From assembly GCF_030813115.1 (NCBI RefSeq), contig NZ_JAUSTY010000005.1, positions 225,580 through 289,579 on the forward strand: DNA of 64,000 bases. The letters run 5' to 3'. Position numbers and translations under genes: made by a program. Below are positions 52,712-61,411 of this stretch, in pieces. Within the stretch, counting starts at the first letter, position 1, and each line of letters starts with the position of its first letter. Source of the stretch: Bacillus horti. GTDB lineage: Bacteria; Bacillota; Bacilli; Caldalkalibacillales; JCM-10596. Under the pieces are notes generated by a model. It did not search any database, was not told the origin of the DNA, and saw only the letters and a program-made list of their open reading frames with translations.

Positions 52712-53554
52712 TTGAAAATCATCGATACGGTACCATTCTTTAAAGAGAACTATAAACCGACATTACAGTTTTTAAGAAGCTACTACGATACATATCCAGA
52801 AATTTTTGAAGAATACTTTGCCTATCATTGCAAAGATACGGAGGAACGACATAAGCAGTCCATTTCAAAATATCCTCAATACTTAACAACCATTGAAGAA
52901 GTTCATAGGAATATTACTCCTATTATCCATGAAGTAACAGATGAATATAGCAGAATATTTAATGTTACATTTCCAATCGAGGTGAATCTGATTGTAGGAG
53001 GGTTTGGTTCAAACGCCTTTACCTATAGACAGATTATCCCTAACATCACATTTGCTCTAGAAAAGCTGTCTCCAATACCTGAGCATTTAAAAGCGATAGT
53101 CGCACATGAATTTGGTCATGCTACTCATAATATCATTTCAAATCAGACGGCAATTAACTGGAAGGAAATTCAGTGGACCAGTCCTCTTGTTTGGCTTTTT
53201 CAAGAAGGAGCTGCTACACATTTTTCGAGAAGAACAGTTCCACAATTGCATGAATCCGTTTACTTTTCATTTAACGAAGAAGGAAATGAATGGCTACAAT
53301 TTGCTCAATTAAACAAAGCAGATATTATTACTGAGTTTGCGAAAGATTATACAAGTGAAACACCACAATCATTGTTTCGAGAATGGTTTTCTATTAACGG
53401 TGGTAAAAGATTTGGATTTAGTAGACTAGGGTACTTTATAGGAGATATGTTTTTTCAAAGTTTAATTCGCAATAAAAGTGAGGTAAAGGCGATAACTGCT
53501 TGGGAGAAACGAGAGTTTTTAAAGGAGACCAAGGATTGGTTATTAAGTAACTAA
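52712..53554 (+). CDS. Zinc metallopeptidase-like protein (HEFGH)
   Basis: 280 residues. IVAHEFGHATHN near residue 130 is a gluzincin-type zinc site, with a plausible third ligand in LFQEGAATHFSRR about 35 residues on, the spacing of DUF2268-like and related aminopeptidases. No signal peptide, so it should act in the cytoplasm. TTG 52712 follows AGAGGGGAT. Substrate unknown. Confidence 0.78.
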   Translation: MKIIDTVPFFKENYKPTLQFLRSYYDTYPEIFEEYFAYHCKDTEERHKQSISKYPQYLTTIEEVHRNITPIIHEVTDEYSRIFNVTFPIEVNLIVGGFGSNAFTYRQIIPNITFALEKLSPIPEHLKAIVAHEFGHATHNIISNQTAINWKEIQWTSPLVWLFQEGAATHFSRRTVPQLHESVYFSFNEEGNEWLQFAQLNKADIITEFAKDYTSETPQSLFREWFSINGGKRFGFSRLGYFIGDMFFQSLIRNKSEVKAITAWEKREFLKETKDWLLSN

Positions 53555-53563
53555 AGAGGGAGA

Positions 53564-54031
53564 GTGAGTTCTGTGAAAGTAGTTGAACTAGATGAAATGA
53601 TGTTAGTTGGAATTAGGGTAGTATGTCCGGGTGATCAGTATGTCAATGAAATTCCAAAAGCTACTCTACGTCTAAAAGAAAGGCTTAGTGAGATTGAGAA
53701 CAAAGAAAGTCCTGCAAGGCTAATAGGTGCTTTTATCGCAGGCGATTATTCAGACGAGGAAGATGGTTATTGGGTTTGTGTGGAAGTAAATGATGTAAGT
53801 CAAATTCCTGAAGGTATGGTCTATATAGTTGTCCCTAAACAGAGTTATGCAGTTGTAAAGCATAAGGGGCCCAACACTGAAATTAGAAACACATATGAAC
53901 GCCTTCATCGCTGGATGGAAGAACAGAATCTCGAAAGATTTCACAAGGCATGGCACTTAGAGATCTTTGAAGATTGGGGAGTAACAGATTTAAGTAAAAT
54001 TGAAGTAGACCTGTATGACACCATTAAATAG
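53564..54031 (+). CDS. GyrI-like/effector-binding domain protein (YdeE-like)
   Basis: 155 residues: VVELDEMMLVGIRVVC at the front and VPKQSYAVVKHKGP with a C-terminal HLEIFEDWGV are the signature of stand-alone AraC effector-binding (GyrI-like) domains. It probably binds a small hydrophobic ligand. GTG 53564 or GTG 53573 may be the start; GAGGGAGA lies just upstream. Begins 10 bases after the metallopeptidase gene, suggesting one operon. Confidence 0.8.
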   Translation: MSSVKVVELDEMMLVGIRVVCPGDQYVNEIPKATLRLKERLSEIENKESPARLIGAFIAGDYSDEEDGYWVCVEVNDVSQIPEGMVYIVVPKQSYAVVKHKGPNTEIRNTYERLHRWMEEQNLERFHKAWHLEIFEDWGVTDLSKIEVDLYDTIK

Positions 54032-54121
54032 CACAATGAATGATTTGAGGGAGAAATCAAGATGGTTAAAAATTTTAATATGTAAGAGGTACTGCTAGTG
54101 ACATTCCTTAGTGATAAGATT

Positions 54122-54145
54122 AGGCCGATGTTGAATCGGCCTTTA
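54122..54145 (+). terminator. Weak terminator after the effector-binding gene
   Basis: AGGCCGAT and ATCGGCCT form an 8-bp stem around a 5-base loop; only a short T-rich tail (TTAAT) follows. Confidence 0.55.
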
Positions 54146-54213
54146 ATACTTAATTGTTTTAGCATGCTTTGTGAATTTTAATGAGTGAATTAAGCTTTGG
54201 GGGAGTTAACTCT

Positions 54214-54747
54214 ATGAAAAATCGGATACATATATTTGGTGCTTCAGGATCTGGAGCATCAACATTAGGACAAGAGCTATCTAGCCGTCTGCCACATATT
54301 AATTTTGATGGTGATGATTACTACTGGAGAGAGAAATTTAGTGAGCCTAGAGAACCAGTTGAAAGGCTTCAATTACTTACTTCTGATCTCTCTCAACACA
54401 GACAATGGATAGTATCAGGTGCGGTATGTGGATGGGGAGATGCTTTGAAGTCAGATTTTGAATTAGTCATCTTTCTCTATGTTCCTAGTGATATTAGACT
54501 GCAAAGATTAAAGGATAGGGAGATTTTCAGATATGGTGAGAAAGTATTGCTTGGGGGCAGTTTGTATGAACAATCAAGGGCTTTTTTGGATTGGTCCGCT
54601 TTATATGATAACGGTGGGTTAGACATAAGAAGTAAAGAGTTACACGAGAATTGGATATCTAGCTTAACGTGTCCTATTTTAAGAATAGAAGGGGATACCT
54701 CGATAAGTGAGAGAGTGAGCTTAGCATTGGAGCATATAAATTCATAA
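54214..54747 (+). CDS. P-loop nucleoside/nucleotide kinase-like protein
   Basis: 177 residues. HIFGASGSGASTLGQEL is the Walker A loop, followed by NFDGDDYYW, WIVSGAVCGW and a lid-like RLKDREIFRYG, the layout of adenylate-kinase-like proteins related to AAA_18/topology-modulation kinases. Substrate unknown. ATG 54214 has GGGGGAG ten bases upstream; the earlier ATG 54181 has none. Confidence 0.78.
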   Translation: MKNRIHIFGASGSGASTLGQELSSRLPHINFDGDDYYWREKFSEPREPVERLQLLTSDLSQHRQWIVSGAVCGWGDALKSDFELVIFLYVPSDIRLQRLKDREIFRYGEKVLLGGSLYEQSRAFLDWSALYDNGGLDIRSKELHENWISSLTCPILRIEGDTSISERVSLALEHINS

Positions 54748-54786
54748 TATTAATGAGTGAGCATTAAAGAAAGGAGCAATTCTCAA

Positions 54787-55080
54787 AAGCAAAGATACTT
54801 ATAATGTGAAAACTCATTTACATACAAGGAAATACTACGTTCCAACTTATTTGGTTACAAAAACATTCGGTGTAACATTTGTGGACAGGATCATAGTATT
54901 ACTCTATGGTCGAGGGTATTAACAGCAGTTTTGGTTGTTATTATTCCACTAGCTTTGAGAAATGTTTTGTTCAATAGTTCCTCTCTTTTTACTTCAGTAT
55001 TAATTGTAGTATTGATGGCATTAGCGTTAATCTTATTATTACCGTATATATTGAAATATAGAGAAATTAGAAGTGACTGA
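54787..55080 (+). pseudogene. Broken gene for a cysteine-rich two-helix membrane protein
   Basis: The frame KQRYL-stop-CENSFTYKEI and RCNICGQDH precedes two membrane helices (VLTAVLVVIIPLAL and LIVVLMALALILLLPY) and ends at 55080. Comparison with 51615 (ATGCAAAGCTACTTACAATG) shows that here the ATG has become AAG and the CAA has become TAA (54802-54804). The two Cys clusters before the helices resemble small CxxC membrane proteins of Bacillus. No working start is left. Confidence 0.7.
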
Positions 55081-55175
55081 TTAGGTCAAGTCTTGCTTAC
55101 AGTAATGGAAAGGTTAATCAATTCATTGTCATTATGTTGGGATATTAAAATACACACACAAGGAGGCCATCTCAA

Positions 55176-55589
55176 TTGAAAAAATGGTTTGGCTCATCAG
55201 GCGTTTGTTTGAATAGTAACGGTGAAGTGTTAATGGTATTACAAGGAAAAACTGATGAAGATAAAACTTGGTCGATCCCATCTGGAGGTAAAGAAGGAAA
55301 CGAAACATTTGAAGAATGCTGTATCAGAGAAGTGCATGAAGAAACAGGGTATGACATCAAGATTATTAAAAAACTTAAGGTGAAAGAGGGCATTTCTGAA
55401 GAACATAATCTCTCCTATGAGGTTCATTATTTTTTAATCCAAGTAGTTGGTGGAGAAAGAAATGTTCAGGATCCTGATGGATTAATCCATGATATTCAAT
55501 GGAAGTCAGTCAATGAGATAGAAGATTTAGTACTCAGTTTTCCAGAGGATAGGGATTTCTTAATGAAAATGTTTAATAGACTAGAATAG
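55176..55589 (+). CDS. NUDIX hydrolase
   Basis: 137 residues with a full NUDIX box, GGKEGNETFEECCIREVHEE followed by TGYD (GX5EX7REVXEEXGY). Hydrolyses nucleoside diphosphates linked to another group; substrate unknown. TTG 55176 follows AAGGAGG. Followed 25 bases later by an acetyltransferase gene, probably in one transcript. Confidence 0.9.
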   Translation: MKKWFGSSGVCLNSNGEVLMVLQGKTDEDKTWSIPSGGKEGNETFEECCIREVHEETGYDIKIIKKLKVKEGISEEHNLSYEVHYFLIQVVGGERNVQDPDGLIHDIQWKSVNEIEDLVLSFPEDRDFLMKMFNRLE

Positions 55590-55613
55590 TGAATTAATAA
55601 AGGGGAGGATATA

Positions 55614-56198
55614 TTGATTATTCGTAAGTATGAACCGAAGGATGAAAAAGGATGGGTTCGATGTAGAGTGCTTTCATTTTTAGATTCAGCCTATTTTGAT
55701 AACGTCCTAAAAGAAAAAGAAAAATATGAAAATAACTCAATCGAACTTGTAGCCGTTGAAGAAGGTAATATAGTAGGATTAATTGATATCGAATTAGAGT
55801 CTGATATTGGACAGGTTTGCTCAAATGATCAATTTCTAAGTGGAATGATTTGGCATATTGCTGTTCACCCTGATTACAGAAAACAAGGTATCGCGTCTAA
55901 GCTATTAGACAAAGCAGAAGAACTTTCTAAGCAACATGGTATTGAAAGGATTGAAGCATGGACGAGAGATGATGAATTCGTAAGAAATTGGTACATAAAA
56001 CATAATTTTATTGAAAGAGATTCGTATCTACATGTTTACATGGAGGGTGGAAATGAAATTAAAGATGCCATTACACCTGAAATTCCTAAGCTCTATCCAA
56101 TCCAAGCTTTTGCCCACTATGTAGGAGAAGAAAAAGAAAAAATAAAAGAACAGTTTAAGAGAGTACATGAGTGTATGATGTTTGATAAGCAGTTGTAA
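55614..56198 (+). CDS. GNAT family N-acetyltransferase
   Basis: 194 residues: IWHIAVHPDYRKQGIASKLL is the acetyl-CoA binding strand-loop, then RIEAWTRDDEFVRNWYIKHNF. The C-terminal ~55 residues after the GNAT core are extra and charged. TTG 55614 follows GGGGAGGAT. Substrate unknown. Confidence 0.87.
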   Translation: MIIRKYEPKDEKGWVRCRVLSFLDSAYFDNVLKEKEKYENNSIELVAVEEGNIVGLIDIELESDIGQVCSNDQFLSGMIWHIAVHPDYRKQGIASKLLDKAEELSKQHGIERIEAWTRDDEFVRNWYIKHNFIERDSYLHVYMEGGNEIKDAITPEIPKLYPIQAFAHYVGEEKEKIKEQFKRVHECMMFDKQL

Positions 56199-56235
56199 GA
56201 AGCTTTGAGAATTCTCAAGCAAAGGGATGAAGAAC

Positions 56236-56859
56236 ATGAGCAAACCGGAGACTTTTAGTATTATTGATATAACTCTTGCAGGATTAAAAAAGAGGCTAGA
56301 CAAGGAAAATAGTTTACTCATACAAGCTGAAACAGGTTATAGTGAACGAGCAATATTTCACTTTTTTCCACAAGCTGAGGAAGAAGACCTAAATAAATTT
56401 TCTAGAGAACTAAAGATTAACCTCCCTCATGATTATAGAAAATTTTTATTAAGGCATAATGGAGCAAATTTGTTTGTCCATCCACAGTATGGAGGAGGCA
56501 TAGAGATCTTTGGTTTAGATAAGATCTGGCAGTACTATGTTGAATATGATTATAGAAGTTTAATTCCCAAAGGATGGTTTCCAATAGGTTCAGATAATGG
56601 TGATATGCTGTTTGTCAATTCCAATGAGAATGTAGATAGGTATTCATCCTATTTATATTGGACGGAATTGTTATTTGTAGATGATGCGATTAAAATCAAC
56701 TTGAATTTCGAGAGGTGGCTGGAAAGATTAATTATTTGTAATGGTGTTCATTTTTGGGAGTGGGGCTATGAAAGTTCTGAACAATATTATAGAAACATTC
56801 AACAATACATTAAGAATTTAAATACCTATCATGGAAAGAACTATAAGTTGGATGTATAA
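56236..56859 (+). CDS. SMI1/KNR4 (SUKH) family protein
   Basis: 207 residues. The SUKH core lies at about 55-150: LNKFSRELKINLPHDYRKFL, RHNGANLF and WFPIGSDNGDMLFVN. In bacteria SUKH proteins are mainly immunity proteins against polymorphic nuclease toxins. No toxin gene lies nearby. ATG 56236 is ten bases from AAAGGG; ATG 56227 is too close. Continues into a membrane-protein gene 12 bases downstream. Confidence 0.82.
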   Translation: MSKPETFSIIDITLAGLKKRLDKENSLLIQAETGYSERAIFHFFPQAEEEDLNKFSRELKINLPHDYRKFLLRHNGANLFVHPQYGGGIEIFGLDKIWQYYVEYDYRSLIPKGWFPIGSDNGDMLFVNSNENVDRYSSYLYWTELLFVDDAIKINLNFERWLERLIICNGVHFWEWGYESSEQYYRNIQQYIKNLNTYHGKNYKLDV

Positions 56860-56871
56860 AAGGAGAAGTCC

Positions 56872-57240
56872 ATGAAATCGCAGCAATCACTTTGGATTAT
56901 AATTTCAATCTCATCCTTAAACTTTGTCATAACATTAGTTCAATTCATTAGATATTTAAGTGACGAGGTTTCATTACTTGTATATTTGTATGGATTAATT
57001 TTAGTAGTCTTGTCTTTGCTTCTTGTAGTAACCAGCTTAGACTTGTATAAAAAAGACTGGATAATCAAAAAGGCTAAAATGGTAAGAAATCATAAAAATA
57101 AATATTGGTTCGAAACGGACAAAGGAAAAACGGTTAGTTATACTGTGAGAGATCAAGATGTAATTGACAGGATAGTGACCAAAGAAGTAGTAAAACTAGT
57201 TATTACTAAACGAACAAGACAGTTGGTCCGTATTAACTAG
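56872..57240 (+). CDS. Small two-helix membrane protein, unknown
   Basis: 122 residues with two N-terminal helices (about 7-27 and 35-57) and a basic C-terminal domain (KKAKMVRNHKNKYWFETDKGKT excluded here in full; strands and Lys-rich). No family recognised. AAAGGAGAAGTCC precedes the start. Adjacent to the SUKH gene, perhaps cooperating in immunity or by chance. Confidence 0.55.
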   Translation: MKSQQSLWIIISISSLNFVITLVQFIRYLSDEVSLLVYLYGLILVVLSLLLVVTSLDLYKKDWIIKKAKMVRNHKNKYWFETDKGKTVSYTVRDQDVIDRIVTKEVVKLVITKRTRQLVRIN

Positions 57241-57310
57241 GAAGTGAAATAGAAAAATTTATCTTTGGATGAGATTAACGTGCAAGGGTAATGGAGAGGA
57301 CGTATAGATT

Positions 57311-57820
57311 ATGAAGGACTCTAGAATAAAGATAATAAACAAAAAGCATATTGTTACTGTAACATTAGTGCTTGTTCTAGGCCTTATCATTTACCCATTC
57401 CTTTCTAGCTACATAGAATATATGCAGAGTAGGATAATAAATGAGCATCGAGCAGAGTTTCAAAATAACTTGTTAAGATCGATTAAGGATCAAACAACGT
57501 TTGTGATGAAGGATATAACTCCTTTCCAATGGGATGAACTACACATATTTTACCCATATACAACGCGTACTGAAATGGAGGAGAGACTTGGTACAACATG
57601 GACTACGGCAACTTCTTATTTTTCATACCTGATTGAGAGTAAGAATTTTTTGGGAGAATACCCTCTTGATAATGATCTATTTCATAAATTAGTATTTTTA
57701 GATGATGGCTCAGTTGTTTTGGATATCACACTTGATAGAATGCAAGTAGATTTTACACGCAATAAGGAGTTAGTCTTATCCAATTGTACGGGCACAGAGA
57801 GAATAACAGAAAACAAATAA
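57311..57820 (+). CDS. Membrane-anchored protein, unknown
   Basis: 169 residues: a basic head, one N-terminal helix (HIVTVTLVLVLGLIIYPFL, about 13-31) and an extracytoplasmic domain. No lipobox cysteine is seen. The WDELHIFYPYTTRTEMEERL segment resembles small secreted proteins that neighbour immunity genes in Firmicutes, but there is no function. GGAGAGGAC precedes the start. Confidence 0.55.
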   Translation: MKDSRIKIINKKHIVTVTLVLVLGLIIYPFLSSYIEYMQSRIINEHRAEFQNNLLRSIKDQTTFVMKDITPFQWDELHIFYPYTTRTEMEERLGTTWTTATSYFSYLIESKNFLGEYPLDNDLFHKLVFLDDGSVVLDITLDRMQVDFTRNKELVLSNCTGTERITENK

Positions 57821-57844
57821 CTTTTGGAAGAAGGCTGATTTTTG

Positions 57845-58318
57845 ATGCATGTTAGAGTAAGATGTACGGGTCTAATCATAGAGAATGACAGTGTTCTGCT
57901 TGTTGAATATGATGATAACGGAATTCATTATAACCTGCCTGGTGGAGGCTTAGAACAGGGTGAAACAGTTAAAGAGGGAGTAGCCCGAGAAGTATTAGAA
58001 GAAACAACCGCTGAAGTAACAGTTGGACCACTTGCTTTAGTCTATGAAATGGCTCCACACAATCAATCTGGTGAATATAGGGAGGAAGCTCCACATGGAA
58101 TACATCTTATATTTGAATGTAAGTTAAAAGAAGGATCAACTCCACAACTACCTATTGAGCCTGATCTTCATCAGACTGCCGTAAAGTGGGTTCCTTTACA
58201 TGACTTAGATTCAATTTTGCTGTTTCCTAACATCAAGAATGAGATTAAAGCCTATGCAGAGAACAAGAAGAATATAGAATTAGTAGAGGATCATCAACTT
58301 GAACGACAAGTAAAGTGA
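57845..58318 (+). CDS. NUDIX hydrolase
   Basis: 157 residues. NUDIX box GGGLEQGETVKEGVAREVLE followed by ETTAE; the final Gly of the box is replaced by Ala-Glu, a mild deviation. Front VRCTGLIIENDSVLLVEYDD is a common NUDIX strand set. ATG 57845 is preferred over TTG 57842. AAGAAGG upstream. Substrate unknown. Confidence 0.88.
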   Translation: MHVRVRCTGLIIENDSVLLVEYDDNGIHYNLPGGGLEQGETVKEGVAREVLEETTAEVTVGPLALVYEMAPHNQSGEYREEAPHGIHLIFECKLKEGSTPQLPIEPDLHQTAVKWVPLHDLDSILLFPNIKNEIKAYAENKKNIELVEDHQLERQVK

Positions 58319-58411
58319 TTAAGGGTAATGGAACTGAATCTCAGTTAGAAAGAGAAGAGGATGAATTCTTCTAACAATCATAAAAAATAATACTTCATAG
58401 GAGGAAGATTT

Positions 58412-59076
58412 GTGCTATCCCAAAATAATGGACTTAAGGACGATTGGAAGAGACTAGTTACTAATTGTGAAAGAAAATATAGTGGATTTAGTACTAATTT
58501 TAATGCTGGGATTGAGGAAGGTGAATGGAATAGGTATGAACTTCTATTTGACTTTAACTACCTGAGGCAATGAAGGAACTATACTCCTTATGTAACGGAG
58601 ATAACGACACATTTATTGCAGGCTCCTTTTTGGGAATGAAGTTCCTGTCTCTAGATAAGGTCTATTCTGAGTGGAATAGACAAAAAGAGCTCCTTTCATC
58701 ACTTTCAGCCGCAGACCTACAGAATATGAATGAACAATGTACGTCATTAGATCCTGGAAGGGTTAAATGTCACTGTTTAAATAATTTGTGGCTACCGCTT
58801 GCAGACGATGCGGGTGGAAATTACATAGGAATTGATCTAGACCCTGATGTAAAAGGGATTTCTGGACAAATTATTAACTTTGGAAATGATGAGAATGAAA
58901 AGATCGTCATAGCAGATAGCATTCATGAATTTGTGGCTTTTATAGCGAACGTTATTGAAAGTGATGAATGTGTCCTTGAAGAATTCGAGGGTGAAGAGGT
59001 TTTTGTCTTTGATGGTTATTGGCACGCACTTGATTATTTAAAGGCTAGAAGAACGTCAGGTAGTGAATATTCGTAA
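58412..59076 (+). pseudogene. SMI1/KNR4 (SUKH) gene with frameshift
   Basis: GTG 58412 (GGAGGAAG upstream) opens a 53-codon frame, LKDDWKRLVTNCERKYSGF to FDFNYLRQ, that stops at 58573. One base lost near 58558 would restore FN-LPEAMKELYSLCNGDND and the rest of a SUKH domain, open to 59076 with WLPLADDAGGNYIGIDLDPD and a terminal FDGYWHALDYLKAR. The 3' part alone, from ATG 58570, lacks a ribosome site. A total of ~220 codons matches full-length SUKH proteins. Confidence 0.75.
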
Positions 59077-59137
59077 CCTTCTTGATTCCTTCTCGTAGTA
59101 TTAATTAAAGTCGTATTTGTTAGGAGAGATGCTAGCG

Positions 59138-59548
59138 ATGAAAAGCATAAAACCTGGACGTGGACCATCTGCACTGGGCGGAATTGGCAGTGTAGTTGTT
59201 GGAGTATTAGGGGTATTTTGGACTATTGGAGCAGCCAGTATGGGGGCACCTAGCTTCTTTGTTCTAGCTGGTGTTGTATTTGTAGGTATTGCAATTGTTC
59301 AAGGTATCTATCACTTTAAAAATGCATCAGGGAAAAATCGTATGTCTCTATTTGATATTACTGATGCTAATGATGAACCCGATCCTTTAAATGAATATAT
59401 TAATAATGTTAAGCAAGAAGATAAGCAAATCAATACAAGTCAGCCTGAGAGACTAGACAAGATCAATTTTTGTCCTTATTGTGGCAATAAAATAAGTGGG
59501 AGCTCCTATGTATTTTGCCCTAAGTGTGGGAAAGAGATCAGGAGTTAA
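59138..59548 (+). CDS. Membrane protein with C-terminal zinc ribbon
   Basis: 136 residues: a Gly/Val-rich pair of membrane helices (about 13-53) followed by a linker and a zinc ribbon, INFCPYCGNKISGSSYVFCP then KCGKE. ATG 59138 follows AGGAGAG. Zinc ribbons at the end of small membrane proteins are common in Bacilli; no function known. Confidence 0.7.
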   Translation: MKSIKPGRGPSALGGIGSVVVGVLGVFWTIGAASMGAPSFFVLAGVVFVGIAIVQGIYHFKNASGKNRMSLFDITDANDEPDPLNEYINNVKQEDKQINTSQPERLDKINFCPYCGNKISGSSYVFCPKCGKEIRS

Positions 59549-59623
59549 TCAGGATCTACAGCACATCAACTAGTTCGTCTCTATCGTTCTAACGAAAATA
59601 AATAGAATAGAAGGAGAATAGAA

Positions 59624-60115
59624 ATGAATAAAAAGGTGCTTGTTACTGTTGCTCTAGTCATTCTTTTATTAGCAGGTAGCTATACATATCTAAAAGTAAA
59701 CCCACGCTTAGTAGCTACACAAACTGGTTATACAACGGATAGACAAATTCAGGTGATTGGAGTTGGGAATAAAGGGTTATTCGGAGATATTCAAATTAAA
59801 GAGGTGCTTATAAATAACAATGTTGTACCTTCAAATGCAAAGCTTCAGATAAGCAATCCCTTAGTTGGGTTGACCGTTACTGATCGCTTTTTTAATGAGG
59901 AACAAAGTACAATTTTGTTTGAAGATTTTCATTCTGTATCACTCCAAACCGGGACTGTTCCTTCTGATCAAATCGTTAAGTTAAGAGAAGGTACCGCAAC
60001 GGAGGAAGATATCCTCTATGCTATTTCAATCGTGCATGATAATCCAATTGAAGAGGTTACTATTAAATATCATCATCTAGGCATATCGCATAAAAAGACA
60101 CTTTCACTTCACTGA
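59624..60115 (+). CDS. Membrane-anchored secreted protein, unknown
   Basis: 163 residues with a short basic N-terminus and one helix (VLVTVALVILLLAGSYTYL, about 4-23), then an extracytoplasmic beta-rich domain. No lipobox. AGAAGGAGAAT precedes the start. I recognise no family. Confidence 0.55.
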   Translation: MNKKVLVTVALVILLLAGSYTYLKVNPRLVATQTGYTTDRQIQVIGVGNKGLFGDIQIKEVLINNNVVPSNAKLQISNPLVGLTVTDRFFNEEQSTILFEDFHSVSLQTGTVPSDQIVKLREGTATEEDILYAISIVHDNPIEEVTIKYHHLGISHKKTLSLH

Positions 60116-60191
60116 GACTATTACATAGATGTAATTCTCTATTTTTTTATATGTTACTCTATCTTTAATCAACTTTGAAAGGAGAAAGTAA

Positions 60192-60581
60192 GTGGTTAGA
60201 TCAATATTTTTGATAAAGGTTATACTAACACTCATTCTCCTAGTAGGCTGTTCAGAGGAGAAAAAGATAGTAGGTTATTGGGTAGGAGAAAGTGTAAGTC
60301 AGGTGGAAGGAATAGTTGAAGAAAATGAATTGTTGGAGTTTAATTATTTAGGAGTATTTAAGGATGAAATGATATTAAAGTACTTTTATTATACGACGCA
60401 GGATGATCAATTGGTTATGGTATTTGGTGAAAATGAAAAACGAGTGGGCTATGAGCTAATGGAAGGAAATCATATTGTAATTAATGAGAAGCTTTATGAC
60501 ATTGAGTTAAATAGAAGTAGAATGATCATAAGAAATGAGAATAATACGGAAATGAATTTTGTGAAGGGTGATGCAAGATAG
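60192..60581 (+). CDS. Small lipoprotein, unknown
   Basis: 129 residues. The signal ends in a lipobox, LILLVGC (Cys ~21), so the protein should be anchored outside the cell membrane. The mature domain (KKIVGYWVGESVSQVEG) resembles small lipocalin-like Bacillus lipoproteins. GTG 60192 follows AGGAGAAAG. Almost adjacent to a second lipoprotein gene. Confidence 0.6.
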   Translation: MVRSIFLIKVILTLILLVGCSEEKKIVGYWVGESVSQVEGIVEENELLEFNYLGVFKDEMILKYFYYTTQDDQLVMVFGENEKRVGYELMEGNHIVINEKLYDIELNRSRMIIRNENNTEMNFVKGDAR

Positions 60582-60597
60582 TGATAGGAGTGAACTT

Positions 60598-61181
60598 ATG
60601 AAAATAACCTCCACATCGATATTTTTATTGATCATATTAATACTGTCTGGCTGTTCTAAAGTTTTAGAACCTCCATATCAATACGGTAACAATCCGATAA
60701 ATGCGGCAAATTTAGGTTTTGCTGCACAGGACAGAGAATGGCTTTACTATGTGAATCATGAAAATATGATTGCTAGGACCAATGGAACTGTAACTGAAAC
60801 ATATGATGATGCGTATGGTCGTGGACTTAATGTTACAGGCGATCCATATACTTTACTGGAAGCCCACATCATTATGAAGGGAAATCTGGCTTTTAGAGGG
60901 TGCACAAAGAAAATTCCGATAGTGTGGATCAGCTTATTGACTCATCTCGTATCAATTCCCCTATTATTGTGAATGATGGAAATGGTGAACATCAGCTGAG
61001 TCGGATGGATATAGATACTGGCGAGGAAAAAGTTCTTTATGAAGGTGAGAAATACTTAGGAAGTGGAAATAGAATGGGTCAAGATATACTCTTTATAAAC
61101 TTTGGGTTTGCATCAGGAGAAGTGACTTCCCTTTACCAGAAAAAGTTTGGTAGCGTTGAAATAGAGCCTTTTAATTATTGA
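60598..61181 (+). pseudogene. DUF5050-like lipoprotein gene with frameshift
   Basis: ATG 60598 (AGGAGTGAAC upstream) starts a lipoprotein with lipobox LSGC, then NAANLGFAAQDREWLYYVNH, a repeat type of DUF5050-like proteins. Near 60898 the frame changes; the other frame continues with VDQLIDSSRINSPIIVND and LSRMDIDTGEEKVLYEGEKY to 61181. Joined, it gives a plausible propeller fragment of ~195 residues, shorter than relatives. A further scrap (GDRLVGKPLEQENQHEYLEY) lies at 61243-61319. Confidence 0.65.
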
Positions 61182-61411
61182 GAATAGTCCCTTTTGCTGA
61201 CGAGGTTACGGATAGGGATAGTGCTAACCCTATATACAAACAACGGTGACAGATTAGTAGGAAAGCCATTAGAACAAGAAAATCAGCATGAATATTTAGA
61301 ATACGTTTATAAAGGGTAGGAATACACATCTTGAGAATGATACACCTGCTGAGCCTTGGTCATTAATGATATCAACCCGATTTCAATTTACTTAAAAAGG
61401 TAGGTACTAAG

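Noticed and set aside
61243..61319. Short frame GDRLVGKPLEQENQHEYLEY ending TAG
   Set aside because: Looks coding but is too short to identify; noted only as a probable tail of a decayed lipoprotein gene.
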